Source of the DNA: Lyophyllum atratum
Lineage: Eukaryota; Basidiomycota; Agaricomycetes; Agaricales; Lyophyllaceae
Direction: 5' to 3'
Length of the DNA: 64,000 nt
Assembly: GCA_014905825.1 (NCBI GenBank)
Contig: JACGCN010000007.1
Location: 1,178,001 to 1,242,000 of the forward strand
Part shown: in pieces, positions 35,360 through 47,512 of the stretch
How positions within the stretch are numbered: position 1 is the first letter of the stretch
Layout of the letters: every line of letters starts with the position of its first letter
The notes under the pieces: generated by a model
What the model saw: only the letters and a program-made list of their open reading frames with translations
Told to the model about the DNA's origin: nothing
The model's database searches: none
Position numbers and translations under genes: made by a program

Positions 35360-38300
35360 TCATCCAGCAAACCTTTCGGGATGTTCCGACATAGGCGTAT
35401 TCGCCATCGCGGGACTGAAACTGGGAGACATACAGCCCGCGGCACCGTCTCCATACGCGTCCTTTAGTTTCCGCCAGATAACCTGGAAGCTCGACACCGA
35501 GCCCTTCTCGTATGCCATGAAAATCGCGCACGCACTGCCCGGCGGGAACTCGAAGTCCGGTGAGGGACTTGATGGCATCGGAGTGGTGTGGCTCCTGCTG
35601 TTCATCAAAATGCTGTTTCGAGTCCGCGGAATCGGGATACCCCCTACGCCGGCATTACTCGCGGAGTGGATGCTCTGATTCGGTCCAGGGGCACTGAGAA
35701 AGTCGGGATTGTAAGGTTGACCGGCCATCGCGAAGGATGGATTATTATCTTGGGTTGGTGCGACGTAGAACTCGATTCTAAACCGCATGTGCTTGAGGCT
35801 GAAGGCCGTGCGTGTGCCGCTAGGATCCTCGACTCGACACCTGAGAGGCCCAGTGCAGTCTACGGGTCCCATCCCTCTATCGAAGCCGCCGCCTTCAACA
35901 ATGATGTTCAGTCCTTCAAAAAGCCGCCCTACGTCTGCGCGGGTCCGATAAACATCTTCGTGAGAATAGAGGATTCCGCCATGACTATTCGCGTGGTTCT
36001 TCCAGCTAAAGAGGTTTGAAAACCAGCCCTTGAACTCCCCAACGACGGGCGAAGTGATAAGTCGGCTGGTTGACGTGGGAGAGAAAACGGGCGAGGCGAT
36101 TGACATCGGCGACCCAAGTACCGTCGATCGTTTGTGTTGATTGAGATTACGGAAATCGAGCGTAGGCGCTATATGATAAATCATGTCAGGTTGTCAAATA
36201 AATTGGGTCCATGAAAGCACTCACGCCGAGACTTCTTTTCCTTCTCCCTTCTGCCCTTGACAACAGAGGGGGCGTCGCGGGTGTTCGTGACGTTCCCCAT
36301 AGCCCTCCCTGCCTCCCGACCCATACCCAAACCGATGCCCCGCCCCTTATTTTCATCCGGATCTACGTAACTCCAGCTCTCATCTCCTACGTTCTGATTC
36401 TCCTTATCGCCTCGCTCCTGGGCTGGAGGAACCACGCGATGCCCATGGGTCGCCGCAGGATCCCGCCACGAGATAGATAAAGTTCGCGGACCGGGGGCGA
36501 CGTCTGGCTCGGGAGAAGGAGCGGGCACGGGGACGGCGTCGTCGATCTCCATGTCCATTAATTCCTTCGAGATTTTCTGTTCCGCAGCGAACATCTCAAC
36601 CATCATATCCATTTCTAGCGCAGGCTTCGGCGGCGAGACAGGTACAGGCGCATATATTGTGGGAGTCGGAGTCGGGGAAGAAGAGGGAGTCGGGATGGCG
36701 GCCATGGGGAGTTCCGGCTGGCAGGAGGATGGGTTAGGAGAGAGCACGAACATACTGGACCTTTGCGCTGGGGAAACGCCCGTCGTGGACTTAGGGCGCT
36801 GCTGGTCAATGATGTCCTGCGCTTGAAGGTGCCGAGGAAACTGCACGCTTGAGATGTTGTTATCTGGAGGGGGATGAGAGTATGTATATCCGCGCCGCGA
36901 GGGCGGGGGCCGGGGGCCGCCACGTCCAACGCCACTCGACATCGTAGCCTTCGGGGAGTTGAGAGAAGACTTGAAATTTCGTTCGTCCAGAACATGACCT
37001 TGCGCTCGCCACAGATCCATACCGGTTCTTCCTGTTGGGTGAATAGGAGCACGGGGTCCAGCTGGAGACGAGGCCCTGTCTCTTGATGATGAGCTACTGC
37101 TAGCAGATCCAGCACGTCGCAATACAGGAGGACCCAGACCAGAGATCGCCATAGCCGCTGGAGAACGAGTCCGCGAAGGGGCAGAAGCCTCGACGGCGAG
37201 CATGCTGTTTCTGTTTCCGGCGTATCTCTTGTTCGCGCTAGATAAGTCGAGCTCCCACCCCAGGTTGAACTTCATGCTTCCGATGTCGAGCTTGGTTTCG
37301 AGTTGGCCGTGGTTCCTTGTTTCCTCGAGGCTGTTGCGAAGCGAGTCCTCTCTATATCGCGAGAGGAGGAAGTAGAATGCTTTGGCATGAACGCCATGGC
37401 CCGCAGGAGAGCAGAGATCTCTTTTGATAGAATCGCCTTTTGGGTCGGTATGGCGACCCCAGATTACACGCAGCGAGGCCAAGAGTTCGGGGTCGATCAG
37501 AGAGGGAGACGCGATGGGACGGGCGAGGGTGCTTGGAGAGGGCGGAAGCCGCATTATGGCTAGTTCAGCGGCCTGTTGCTCGGCAGATACCGGTGTCGGC
37601 GGCGGTGAGTGAAGCCAAGGATGGGAAAGAATCTCCGGTATCTGAAGGAGACTGAACATCAAGTACAACGCTTCAAGGTGGCGACACATACCGTGATTCG
37701 TTTTTCGACATCAACGACTAACATCTTTCCAAGTAAATCTTTGGCGAGGGGGTCGATCCACGCTGGCATGTCATATTTGCCGCTCTTGACTTTTCCTAGA
37801 AGGATCCTCACGTTCTTGTCGTCGAAAGGAAGTCTACCAGTAAGCAAAGCGTAGAGTATGACACCGCAGCTCCAGATGTCCGTCGCGTTTCCCTTGTAAC
37901 TCTGTCCGTTCACGATTTCGGGGCTAGCGTAATGAGGCGATCCGCAGCTAGTTTCCAGTTGAAGAGAAGGGGGAGCGAATGCGGCCATGCCCCAGTCAGC
38001 GATTTTAACGAGCGGAGGAGATATAGAGGCGAGTAGAATGTTTTCAGGCTTCAAGTCTCGATGGATGATAGAGAATGTGTGTGCGTAGTTAAGTCCATAA
38101 ACGATTTGTTTGAAAAAGGCCAATGCTTCTGCAGGGGGGAGACGACCACGGTTGACTAGAAAATCAAAAAGTTCTCCGCCTTCAACGTATTCCAGTACGA
38201 GAAAGAGTTCCTTGTCGCCTTCATAGACGTCGTAGATTCGCATTATATTTGGATGGTTCATAAGTTTCATCATCGTGATTTCCCTGTCGATTCCAAGGCG

Positions 38301-38606
38301 CTGCTTATCAGTTTTCGCCTGCTGAGTGGCTAGTGATGTACGAGAGCTGACGAGAGGCGCTACTGGTAGGATCTTGATTGCAGCGAGCTGACCTGTCAGG
38401 CGGTGCTTGGCGATTTTGACGCGGCCTGAGGCTCCCTTCCCCACACACTCTCCCAGAATCCACGGACCTATGCTCTTCGGATCGGTCGGAAGGTCGAAGG
38501 CGCCAACGCCGCCCGCAGCTGCGGTCTCCTTCGCCCAGCGGGTGCCAAGCGGTGCCGTGTACTTGATGGGGGGAGCGCGAGGCGGACTAGAGGATATACC
38601 TGGCAT
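35360..38606 (-). CDS. Serine/threonine kinase, GIN4/HSL1/NIM1-type (CAMK group)
   Basis: Kinase of the family that controls septins and relieves Wee1 inhibition at the G2/M switch. Exons 37692-38606, 36225-37641 and 35360-36168 total 3141 nt, 1046 aa. The kinase domain is residues ~45-320: GECVGKGASGRVKIAKHRLT (Gly loop), AAIKILP (Lys), HRDLKPENILL (catalytic loop), ADWGMAAFAP in place of DFG, CGSPHYASPE (APE), DIWSCGVILYALLTGRLPFD. A UBA-like or linker helix and long Ser/Pro-rich tail follow, with MDMMVEMFAAEQKISKELMD and an ENQNVGDESW segment. The final ~200 residues (FKGWFSNLFSWKN onward, LKHMRFRIEFYV, SSFQVIWRKLKDAYGD) resemble a membrane-binding KA1-like module. Activation-loop Ser/Thr suggests control by phosphorylation. 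Confidence 0.88.
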
Positions 38607-38833
38607 ATTAGGGGTGTAGTAGAGTATGATAATTATAGATAGTATAGTCTTGTATTAGGCGAGGTGCTCGACCAGCGGACAGCGACGTAGGGGTAGTGGA
38701 TGTTGACAAGAGAAAGCCAAAGCGCGGCCGGCTCGCGTGCAGACGTGAATTGACATGTGATGTGACAAGTAACAGTGACGTGACACAATTTTGAGGTTGC
38801 CGCCGACATCCGTGAAGAACAGGCTGGCGGTGG
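38607..38833. promoter_or_regulatory. Divergent promoter, kinase / PPR-like protein
   Basis: Only 227 bp separate the two start codons, so a shared bidirectional promoter is expected. No clear TATA box. Confidence 0.45.
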
Positions 38834-41179
38834 ATGCTGTCTGCCTCATGGCTCTCCGCTGGGCATATCCAACCCAGGTGGGCCATTATATCCAGAACCC
38901 TCTCTCATTCGTCTTCTAGATCAACCTCTGCCACGCTGGGACTCTATGTCTCGTCTCGCACCACGGTTACTCCGAAGGAAGTCGCGGTCGATGTACAGGC
39001 GACTGTGTGCGACCCATTCGTGTTTGAAGACCCCACGGAAGACTATGCCAATGTCCTTCGCGAGGCACCTGCACGATCCCCATCTACCCTGAGCCTCATC
39101 CAGGCAAGGTTGCCCCCACGACTATCTCAACCATCCCCTAGTGACACGTCGATATTTGAAGACCCAGCGGCCTTGGACTATACATCATTCACTGTCTCTC
39201 GGAACTACACCCCATCTTCACTCCTTCAAACGTTTTCGAAACTCGTGTTCGCCAAAAGGTTCGATGAAGCGTACGACTTGCTCGTGGAAATCCAAAGTTC
39301 GGAAATAGAAATACCGTCTTCCCATATATGGGAATTCCCTGCCCAGGCTGCTATCGCCACCCCTTCGCCCGGATGCTCCTCCTTAGGGGATCGGATATCT
39401 AGATTCACAGTCTGGTTCAATCTGGTACCCCCGAAACATTTAGAAGATTTTCGTCGTCGATTTCTACGGAGCCGCAAGCTCATCTTCCATGCCGTGCACG
39501 CAAATATACCGCTTTCCATCCGATTTTCCCTTCTATTGGCCTCCAAAGGCTATGCAGCGACTATCAGTTCCGACGCAATACCTTTCATCATGCGCTTTGC
39601 CCCTCCACAAATCAGCCTTCAATTCGTGAAAGATTTCGAGAAAGCAGACATGGACTACGTCACCAAAGTCTCTCGCTCACCTGTTTCCATTGCCCGGAGA
39701 CAGGCTACGTTGTTGGGTACCTATGTTCGAGGGCCAGCTGTGGAGGTTTTAGCGCGGGCGAATCTCCTGGAGGAGGCGGTTTCACTTCTTCCTGGCCCCA
39801 CAAGCCCGACATTCAGATTACCAATTCGGACGTACGACCTTCTTCTTTCGCGCCTTAGACAGTCAAAGAGACCTGACGTCTCCAAGCACATTCCTCATGT
39901 CGAAAAACTCCGTCAGCACCCTACATACTCCATACCCTTTGGTGCGGGAAGGCCCGCCAAATACAATCCGCATGAGGCTGATGAATGGAATATCGGCGAA
40001 GTAAATTCAGTCGAGATAGAGGCATTGGAAAGGGAAGTCAACCCGGATTCAGAAAGGTATATCGGGGAGGAACTTGCAGAGGAACTCCAGCTGCTAATCA
40101 ACGCCGTTCAATCTTTGCCCGACTTCCCTCCACAATTCAACCTCGTCACATTCATACGGAAATATTTGGACACAGGCAGGACAGCTGCAATCACCCGACT
40201 CCGGCGGCTGGCACTAGACTCCAATGTATCGTGCGGTGCTTTGTTTCTCCAGGCGGAAATGACGTACTACCTCGAGCAGGATTTGCCTATGCTTGTTGTC
40301 AAAACGTTTTCCGACCATTTCTTCTTGTCAGGCGTCCCTCAGGATGAAGTCATCGCTGCTCTCACCCAATTCAAACATGATCGATCCGGTGACCACACCA
40401 AAAACGATCATCCAGCCTTCGCTACTATGCAGACAAAAAGTAGGCGCAAGATTTGGCCTGCCCGTACCCACGGCGACCTGGTCTGGCAGGCTCTTGTGAA
40501 GCTTACGACTACGGAAGAGAGCGTCGAACGATTGTATCAGAGCCTTCTCCAGTTTTTATCCCTAAATGCCGACAGCACCTCTACGGACACGTCCTTCCTC
40601 AGGTCCCCCAACTGGCCCGAAGTCAAAGTTGGGCCCGCAGTTTTCACGCCGTTCATCCAGCGGCTGATATCCGAGGAGCACCCACACCGGTGCCCTGAAT
40701 TTGTACGCGATATGATGAAGTTTGGCATCACCCCCACCGTGCATCACTTCACGCAGCTCGGTGGCTTTTATGCGAGAACTGGCGATGTACAGCGGACGTT
40801 TATGGTGATGGACACCCTAGAGATGCAGCACCCGATAGACGAACCAGAATCCATGCTGACGAAGCGAGTGAGAGGATGGAGGAAGGGCGAAGAAGTCCCA
40901 CGTCCAGATGTCATCTTCTATACGAGTCTCCTCCGTGGGTTCGTCATGTCGAAACGCCCGGCTGACGCGCTGGAAGTGGATCGGCGATTCAGAATGCGGT
41001 ACATCTATGACCGTGGACAACACCCGCCTCTAGATGATGTTTACGCCGATTTGCGGCGTTTGCAGCAGGACATTAAGAACCAGGTATGCCTTGTATTGCC
41101 TCGTGGTCGGGGCGCAGGGCGCTAATAATCCATCTCGTAGACCACTCAATGGCAGAAGCGAGGCGGCGGGCTTGTTTGA
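38834..41179 (+). CDS. Pentatricopeptide-repeat-like mitochondrial protein
   Basis: Two exons (38834-41083, 41141-41179), 762 aa. The N-terminus (MLSASWLSAGHIQPRWAIIS, then RTLSHSSSRSTSATL) is rich in Arg and Ser without acids, as in a mitochondrial targeting sequence. Helical repeats of PPR type are visible: SSLLQTFSKLVFAKRFDEAY with DLLVEIQ, VEVLARANLLEEAVSLLPG, IRTYDLLLSRLRQSKRPDVS, PTVHHFTQLGGFYARTGDVQ with RTFMVMDTLE, and DVIFYTSLLRGFVMSKRPAD with ALEVDRRF. PPR proteins bind organellar RNA and act in its stability or translation; the target here is unknown. The last exon adds TTQWQKRGGGLV. Divergent from the kinase. Confidence 0.75.
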
Positions 41180-41719
41180 TGTATTATCATGTTGGCATCG
41201 GTGAGCGGCGTCAATGCCCCCGAAGTATTAATAACGCCAACAACGCCTCGTTTCAGCGCCTGCCCTCGTGTGCACGGCGCACGCCCAATCCATCTCCTAC
41301 CGCTATGAACAACTGCATCATTCTCTTCGTCTACCTCATGACCTCGTCCCAGTTCCGACACGCCTAGCAGAGTCCACGAGAAGCACGATATCTCGACATG
41401 GGCCTTTCATTGTTGATAGCCACATGCTGAACGAGGTGACAGACGGCACGGAGGTGGAGGTGGAAATGAGAACATAGAAGATACCATTCAGAGTTGGGGC
41501 GCCAATCGGACGGTGACTGGGCTCTTCCGCTCGCTCCTCCGAAATCCCCAGTTCGTTCTCTGGCGGCTACCGGTGAGATTTGGGGAGGAAAATACGGGGT
41601 ATCGAGCTGCGCGTTGCTTCGTAGACCCACTTCCTAGAGGTGGTCGGGGGAGGCGGATCACAGGACATGAAGAGGGCACTTAGTTTAACGGGCTTTCGTC
41701 AATGGTGGGAATAATATAG
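41180..41719. other. Spacer without supported gene
   Basis: 540 bp after the PPR-like gene with only short, motif-free frames. Confidence 0.4.
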
Positions 41720-42320
41720 AGTTAAATACCCCATTTCTTCTGCACCTTTCTAAGAACCCGTCTTGAGTGGGAGGCTCTGGCTTATGGGGAGTCGAACTCA
41801 CATGCACCCTTATCGGAGGTGGTCACGGAACAAGTGAACGGAAGCAAGTTAAAGACACCTCGGGGGCATTCTATCTCAGAGCAAATACCCCATTTCCTCG
41901 AGTTCACCAGTAGTATATGAAGGATGGGCACCGATGCTTCTCGCTGATAGAGTGCTCGCAGCGTTAAGGCGAATGACCCGGAGGTAGTGGCGCGCCAAGT
42001 GAAAGAGAAAACCCTATAGGTTTCCCTCCGTTGGATGTGGGAACAGGCACCAAATTCCCCTCTTCCTATAGTGACCAATGAGCCCTATCCAGAGGGTGCT
42101 TCTTGCCGATAAAGGCATATGCAGCGATAGGGCCAGTGCCCCGGAAATGGTCGCGGGATGAGTGAAAAAGGGAATATCTCAGATTCTGCATCCTAACATA
42201 TGGTCAATTCCCTGCAATTCGCCAGGGATGCATACCGGATGAATACTTCTTGCTGATGGAGCCTACCGGCGGTAGGGAGGGCAAAGGGTCCACGAGGGTA
42301 CTGGCGTCAAGTGTGCTTCC
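41720..42320. repeat. Degenerate tandem repeat, about 160 bp period, four units
   Basis: A conserved anchor of the form GTGGTCACGGAACAAGTGAA recurs with changes at 41819, 41984 (GTAGTGGCGCGCCAAGTGAA), 42147 (ATGGTCGCGGGATGAGTGAA) and 42298 (GTACTGGCGTCAAGTG), spacings 165, 163 and 151 bp. Other blocks repeat in register: ATACCCCATTT at about 41727 and 41886, and TGCTTCT(C/T)GC(T/C)GAT at 41935, 42099 and (ACTTCTTGCTGAT) 42245. Copies are well diverged, so the array is old. Noncoding. Confidence 0.65.
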
Positions 42321-44293
42321 ATTTTCTAGGCCAATTCAGTCACAACTGACAGAAGACAAACGGAGCGAGAGATACTTCGCAAAGTATTAATTTTCTCGAT
42401 GACTAAAATAGTACAAGTCAGTGCCATTAACCCATAACCCAGAGGAAATTAAAACCTAGCTAACGTCCCTTGGCAGCAGATCCACTCCCACCATGACGCG
42501 GAGAGTACTTGTATTAAATAATGTTAATCTAGCGTCGATGTCATGTGCATGAGCGGTCTTTCGGTTTTCCCGGTCAATAATTTGTGTCGGATACAGTCTA
42601 GCCGGGAAACCTACCTGTTTGAAGAGGAGGGAAAGCATGGCCTTTGCTGGGATGAATAACAGGCCGCAGTCGCAATGTTCAAGCGTTGACTCGAGAAACG
42701 AGCCCTGCCATCATCGGAGCTATTTTAAGCAGCGACAGCCTCGTGCCTATGAATAAATAGATACACTTTCTGCGCCACCAAAAAAAATGAAAACCTCATT
42801 GAGTCGGAATGGTCCTGTCAACGACTAGCCAATGAAGGTGGTCTCAGAATTTTCCATAGACATTTATTCGACGTTAACGGCGTACAGAGAACCGCAGAAC
42901 CTAAGCCTTGGAGGAAGCTTAGACTGGAGACAACCCTAGACAACCTCGGAACAGGGAGCGTGATGATGATCAAGTAAAGGCTGGCCTATCCCCGAATAAC
43001 ATATTCTAAGTTAGCACTGGCAGTGTACTGCCATGAAGGATTGGCTAACGTTAAGCTATCCGAGCCTCATGGTTGGCCGCCACATGGGTGATCTACGCGG
43101 TCTCCGCCTGCCGAAAGACCACTTCAACGGGTGGGGCCAAGTCTCGGGCCAGATCCCCGTAAAGAGGAATGGAATAACATCTTGGGCCGAAAAACTGGGG
43201 ATATAAATCTACAGGACGCTGATCGGTGCGGAGCGAGTAGACGGAGCAGATCTACGAGTGAGAGGAGCGGGTCGAGAGAAGCTATGCAAACCCGTGGTCA
43301 TCTGGTATGATGGTTGTTGCCGTGGCAAACTGAGGTAGGGGCGAGACTCAACGAGGTGTATCGACGTCACGTTCCGTACAACGAGGCAACCACGAGGCAA
43401 GGCTGGACCTAATTTGGAGTCATAGTGGCTATGGCCACGTCCTCGTTCTGCTGTGGAATGCCATTGTGCGTGACATAAGTATATGCAATTCGGGGAAGTG
43501 GGCGGTTCATTGTTCACGATCTCCACATTGGAAAGATTATACAGATCTCGGCCACATTAGCCTCTCGAAATCGATAGAGTTGAGTCAGACAAATTTTTCA
43601 TGACGGCTGCCTCCGGTAGAACCGCATACTGTCGATGAGAAACGCACCCGCAGTAGCGAAGTCCTACAAGTATGTTCTCGCACGTACAAGGGAAACTTCC
43701 AGGATGTTCGGGGGCCTTCCCAATATGATCGATCTGAAAAGTTGCGATCATTTCAACATACACCCTTTCCTCAATAACAATGGGGCACATCCAGTAAAGT
43801 ATGGGATAACGGCCAATAACGAAAGCCAAGCCACAGCAAACAAGTAGATGCCTAAGCCTGAGCAGATGCCAAAAGAGATATCCCCAGCTAGAAGATGTCG
43901 CAGGTTCATACCAGTAGGACGGCGTCAAAAGATTTACGAAGCCGGGTCGGATAATAGTTGGAGCTCTATGACTTTCTCAAAATCCAGCCCTGATGAGTGT
44001 CCAACGAAGGAGACATATCCTTGGGGCGGCATAGGAGCACGAAGTGTCCAACACCGGAAATTAACACGATATCGATCCGACACAGCCCAGATATTTGAAA
44101 GACGCAGGAGGAGTTGAAAGCAGATGAGAGATACGAAGGATCAGATGAGGTGTGGGAACTGATATTTGTAATTATTTTGGGCCTTCATCCCGGCCAAATG
44201 GGTTTCAGGTACCCGTTGAGGACAGCCACAATCGTCGGAACCAAAACTTACCTTCAGCATTGGAGTCAACACCAAACTGCGCCTTCGGATGAC
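42321..44293. other. Gene-poor region before the Zn2Cys6 gene
   Basis: About 2 kb. Minus-strand frames at 43209-43526 and 43557-43928 contain some hydrophobic stretches but no family motif and no convincing splice chain. No gene supported. Confidence 0.4.
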
Positions 44294-44300
44294 TATAAAA
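44294..44300 (+). promoter_or_regulatory. TATA box of the Zn2Cys6 gene
   Basis: TATAAAA, 80 nt upstream of the start at 44380, a normal spacing for a fungal core promoter. Confidence 0.55.
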
Positions 44301-44379
44301 TGGACAGGCCTCTTTTCAATGTCTTCGTGTTTGATCCGCTTAAACACCAGGCACTGTGGCCTTCTCGAGCCCGACGTCG

Positions 44380-46667
44380 ATGATCGCCGAAAGTCCAAGA
44401 AATTCGCCTGCCGCGAGGGCGATGGCGAAGCCATTGAGGAGGGGGCGAGCATGCATGAATTGCAGGTGCGTACAGCGTCTTAGAGCTCATTAACATGAGC
44501 CTGATATCGTTTGTCGCGTCATTCAAGATTCTTGAAAATTGTGCGTCACTTAAGTGTCTATCTAACAGTCGCTAACAAGCCCGTTGTAGAAATGTGATGG
44601 TGTCAAGCCAATATGTGGTCCATGCCGCAAACATCCCAAAGACGATGATTGCGAGTACTCAGACGGACCAGGAAGATCTCGGACAAAAGTTTTGGAAGAT
44701 ACAGTGTCCAGACTGGAAGCACGTCTTCACGAACTGGAGAATCCTGACGAGACTACCCCATCTGTTACCCTTCATGACCCATACAGCCCATACCACGACA
44801 ACCAACTATCCAAATTGCCACCTTCACTATTAATACCGGAAACCCAGCCATACAGTCCATTGTCCCCTTTTTCACCGACATCGACGAGCTCCAGCCTTCC
44901 TTCAGGCCGACCCTGGAGAAGCTTTGCGGCCATAGAGACCAAGACGGAGTCAGGCTCGAGTGGCTCATCTTCCTCACCTCACAGGCAATATACAAGCTCG
45001 CCATTTCTTGGGACAGATGTTTGTTGTTAATTATGGCCTTATGAATGTTTCTCGTGCTAATAGTCTTTATAGGAACCAGGTTTTCTGACAATACAAAGCC
45101 TGTGAGTTGTCAGACATATTACGCTAAATCCTTCTCTGACGTGACGCTGCTAGCCTCGATAAATTTCTTCCACATTGCATGGAATTTGGTTTCTTTCTCA
45201 ATCCTAATCGATTCCGTGAAGCAACCCTGCTCCCTCTCTCCTTTGGTCATCCATCGCGTCCATCACCCGCACTCCTAAGTGCCGTGTACCTATGGGGCGT
45301 TCATCTCTCCCACTCTGAGCCACTCCTCTTACAGGAGCATTCCTTCATGACTCGTGCACTACAACATGCCGCTACCGACCCACTTGGAGCACATCCGGAC
45401 GTCGTCTTGCATACTTTGCAGGCGGAAGTCCTCTTATCGTATTACCTTCTTCGCATCGGCCGCTTCCTTGAGGCCAAGTGTCATACTGCAACTGCTGTGT
45501 CTCTGGCTTCGGGTGCAGGGCTCCACAAGATTCGATCTGCTAACATCTACGCGCCTTCGACCATCGGTCTTTCTTCTGACACCCCAATTTCATTGCATCC
45601 ACCACGCGATGATATCGAGGAAGGCGAGCGGATAAATGGTTTTTGGACGGTCTTAATGTTACACAAGTATGTATCAATCGCCTTGGAACCGCCCATGAGT
45701 GTGTGTGGGACGTTGGAGGCGCCGGGTATCCAGATTGATACCCCATGGCCGCTAGACATCACCAATTACTCAGAGGTGTGTGATTTTTCCATCGATAATC
45801 AAGGTCAACGTCATTAATATCGCTTAAGGGTTTGTTGCACCCTGATGTCCGTGGAAACAACACCGTCAGGAATTTTCTTCTCAACACTGTCGAAAGTGGA
45901 CACCAGGGCCACTCCACGACCGCAATGAATGTCAAAGCGGCTATCCTGTTTCATAGATCAGCGCAGCTTGCAGGCCAATGGACGCCCAGTACGTCACCAT
46001 TAACAATTTAACAGCTATGACCCACTGAGCTATTTATATTCGACAGACATGCAAGCACGGGAATTCCACTCTTACACCGCCGCGTTTCAATCGATAAATC
46101 GACTTATTCAAATGTTCCGTGGCACCCTTCCACCACTCTCTCAGCTCGATGTTAAGCATCCGTCCACCAGAGTCTTGCTACTAATTCACGCCCTCACTGA
46201 TGCGGCAACAATCAAACTACATATCAATTTTTCCTACGCGGATTCTGCCTCGAAGCAGCACTGTTTGACGGCTGCGCAGAATATGGTCACATTTGGCGGC
46301 CTCAACGTCCAAGAGATTGGGTATATGAACCCGATCATATCTGTGAGTCCTTTTACTGTCTCAAAACTGTCTCCATTCTTACCGTGAAATTTTTCAGACG
46401 CTTTGGGTGGCCGCCTGTCATGTCTTCATCGACGAAATTTCACGAGTACGTTCCCTTGGTAATGCGTGGCCGTCCAACGCCGAAGGTGGTGAAGACGAGC
46501 TCATGGAGCGGCTGCGGAGTGGCATGGCAGCTTTGAGCGCCCTTTCAGATGAGAGCTCCTTCATTAGTATGCCGCATTACCTTCCATACTCTTCAGTTCT
46601 GCTCACAGAGGCTCTTTCTGCAGAGTACCAGCTTACAAAGATCCAGGAGGCGTTCGCTGCCATATGA
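44380..46667 (+). CDS. Zn(2)Cys(6) fungal transcription factor
   Basis: Gal4-type regulator. The zinc cluster is built from three exons: 44380-44465 (ends GRACMNCR), a 13-nt micro-exon 44528-44540 (FLKI), and 44590 onward (KCDGVKPICGPCRKHPKDDD, then CEYSDG). Together this gives C-x2-C-x6-C-x6-C-x2-C-x8-C, the complete ligand set. A linker and coiled-coil dimer helix follow (VLEDTVSRLEARLHELENP), then a Ser/Pro region. The fungal-specific domain comprises LDKFLPHCMEFGFFLNPNRF, LLSAVYLWGVHLSH, VLHTLQAEVLLSYYLLRIGR, NGFWTVLMLHKYVSIALEPP and later helices to LTKIQEAFAAI. The model starts at ATG 44380 because only this frame feeds the first two cysteines. Target genes unknown. Confidence 0.85.
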
Positions 46668-47512
46668 CTGCTCCCAATTCCACTTTATATCTTACCACGG
46701 ACGAGGACCACACATACCCTACCGCATTTGATACCGATGTATTGACTATCACTTTGACACCATTCGGGTCCTCCACTCCTTCCCTTTTGCTCTCCTTTCG
46801 CATCGAACTTCATCTTGTAACACCTTGCACATCGGATTCTCAGTAATGTATTCGTACAACTCACTTTAGGTGTAGATTGTAATACCTAGTTTTCCTTTTT
46901 GAGTAGTATCTCGAACCCTTTACTTGTATGCCTAATTTTTCCCTAGTTCACAATGTGATACGGACGAAAACACGAAGACCCCTGAACTCAGAAGACCCTG
47001 TCATTTGCTCTTGTTACCTTCGGAGGTTGGGCAGTCTCATCGTGGATCTGGATTTTGCCTTCCGAGTCGTTTGGCACAAATTGATGCGCAGATGTCGGTC
47101 AAGATACATACGCCTCGATCACGATCGGCGTGCTCTCTTCTTTAGGCAAACTACTAGCCATTCAAGCCTCTTGACCGAGGAAAACGGGGCGTCGTGGAAG
47201 CGCGACAGAAAGGGGGTAGAGCTTGGCATTCTAGTTGGAGCGCCGGTCTCATGCGGACAGGAAGTTTTGCGGTTTCACAGAATTCCGGATTCTGTCCAAC
47301 GCCGGAAAAGGCCTCTTGGTGCCTTTATGCGTCGATGGCGATGTGGCGTTGCACGCGGCTGCATCAGGGACTGTGCCTTGCGAGCCAAAATCTGAGTGCT
47401 AGCGAAAATGGAGGAGTGGACCATGTGGGCGAGGCCCAGATGGCAATGTATGCACACACTTCAAACTCATAAGTAGTTATGGATACTTCATTGATACCAA
47501 AAAAGTTATTGA
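46668..47512. other. Spacer without supported gene
   Basis: 845 bp. A 155-codon plus-strand frame (46928-47395) is Arg-rich with no motif and is probably accidental. Confidence 0.4.

Noticed and set aside
43557..43928. Possible small membrane protein on the minus strand
   Set aside because: Hydrophobic runs exist in two frames but no consistent exon chain or family landmark; could not be supported.
46928..47395. 155-codon plus-strand frame
   Set aside because: Arg-rich, no homologous motif, no promoter signal.
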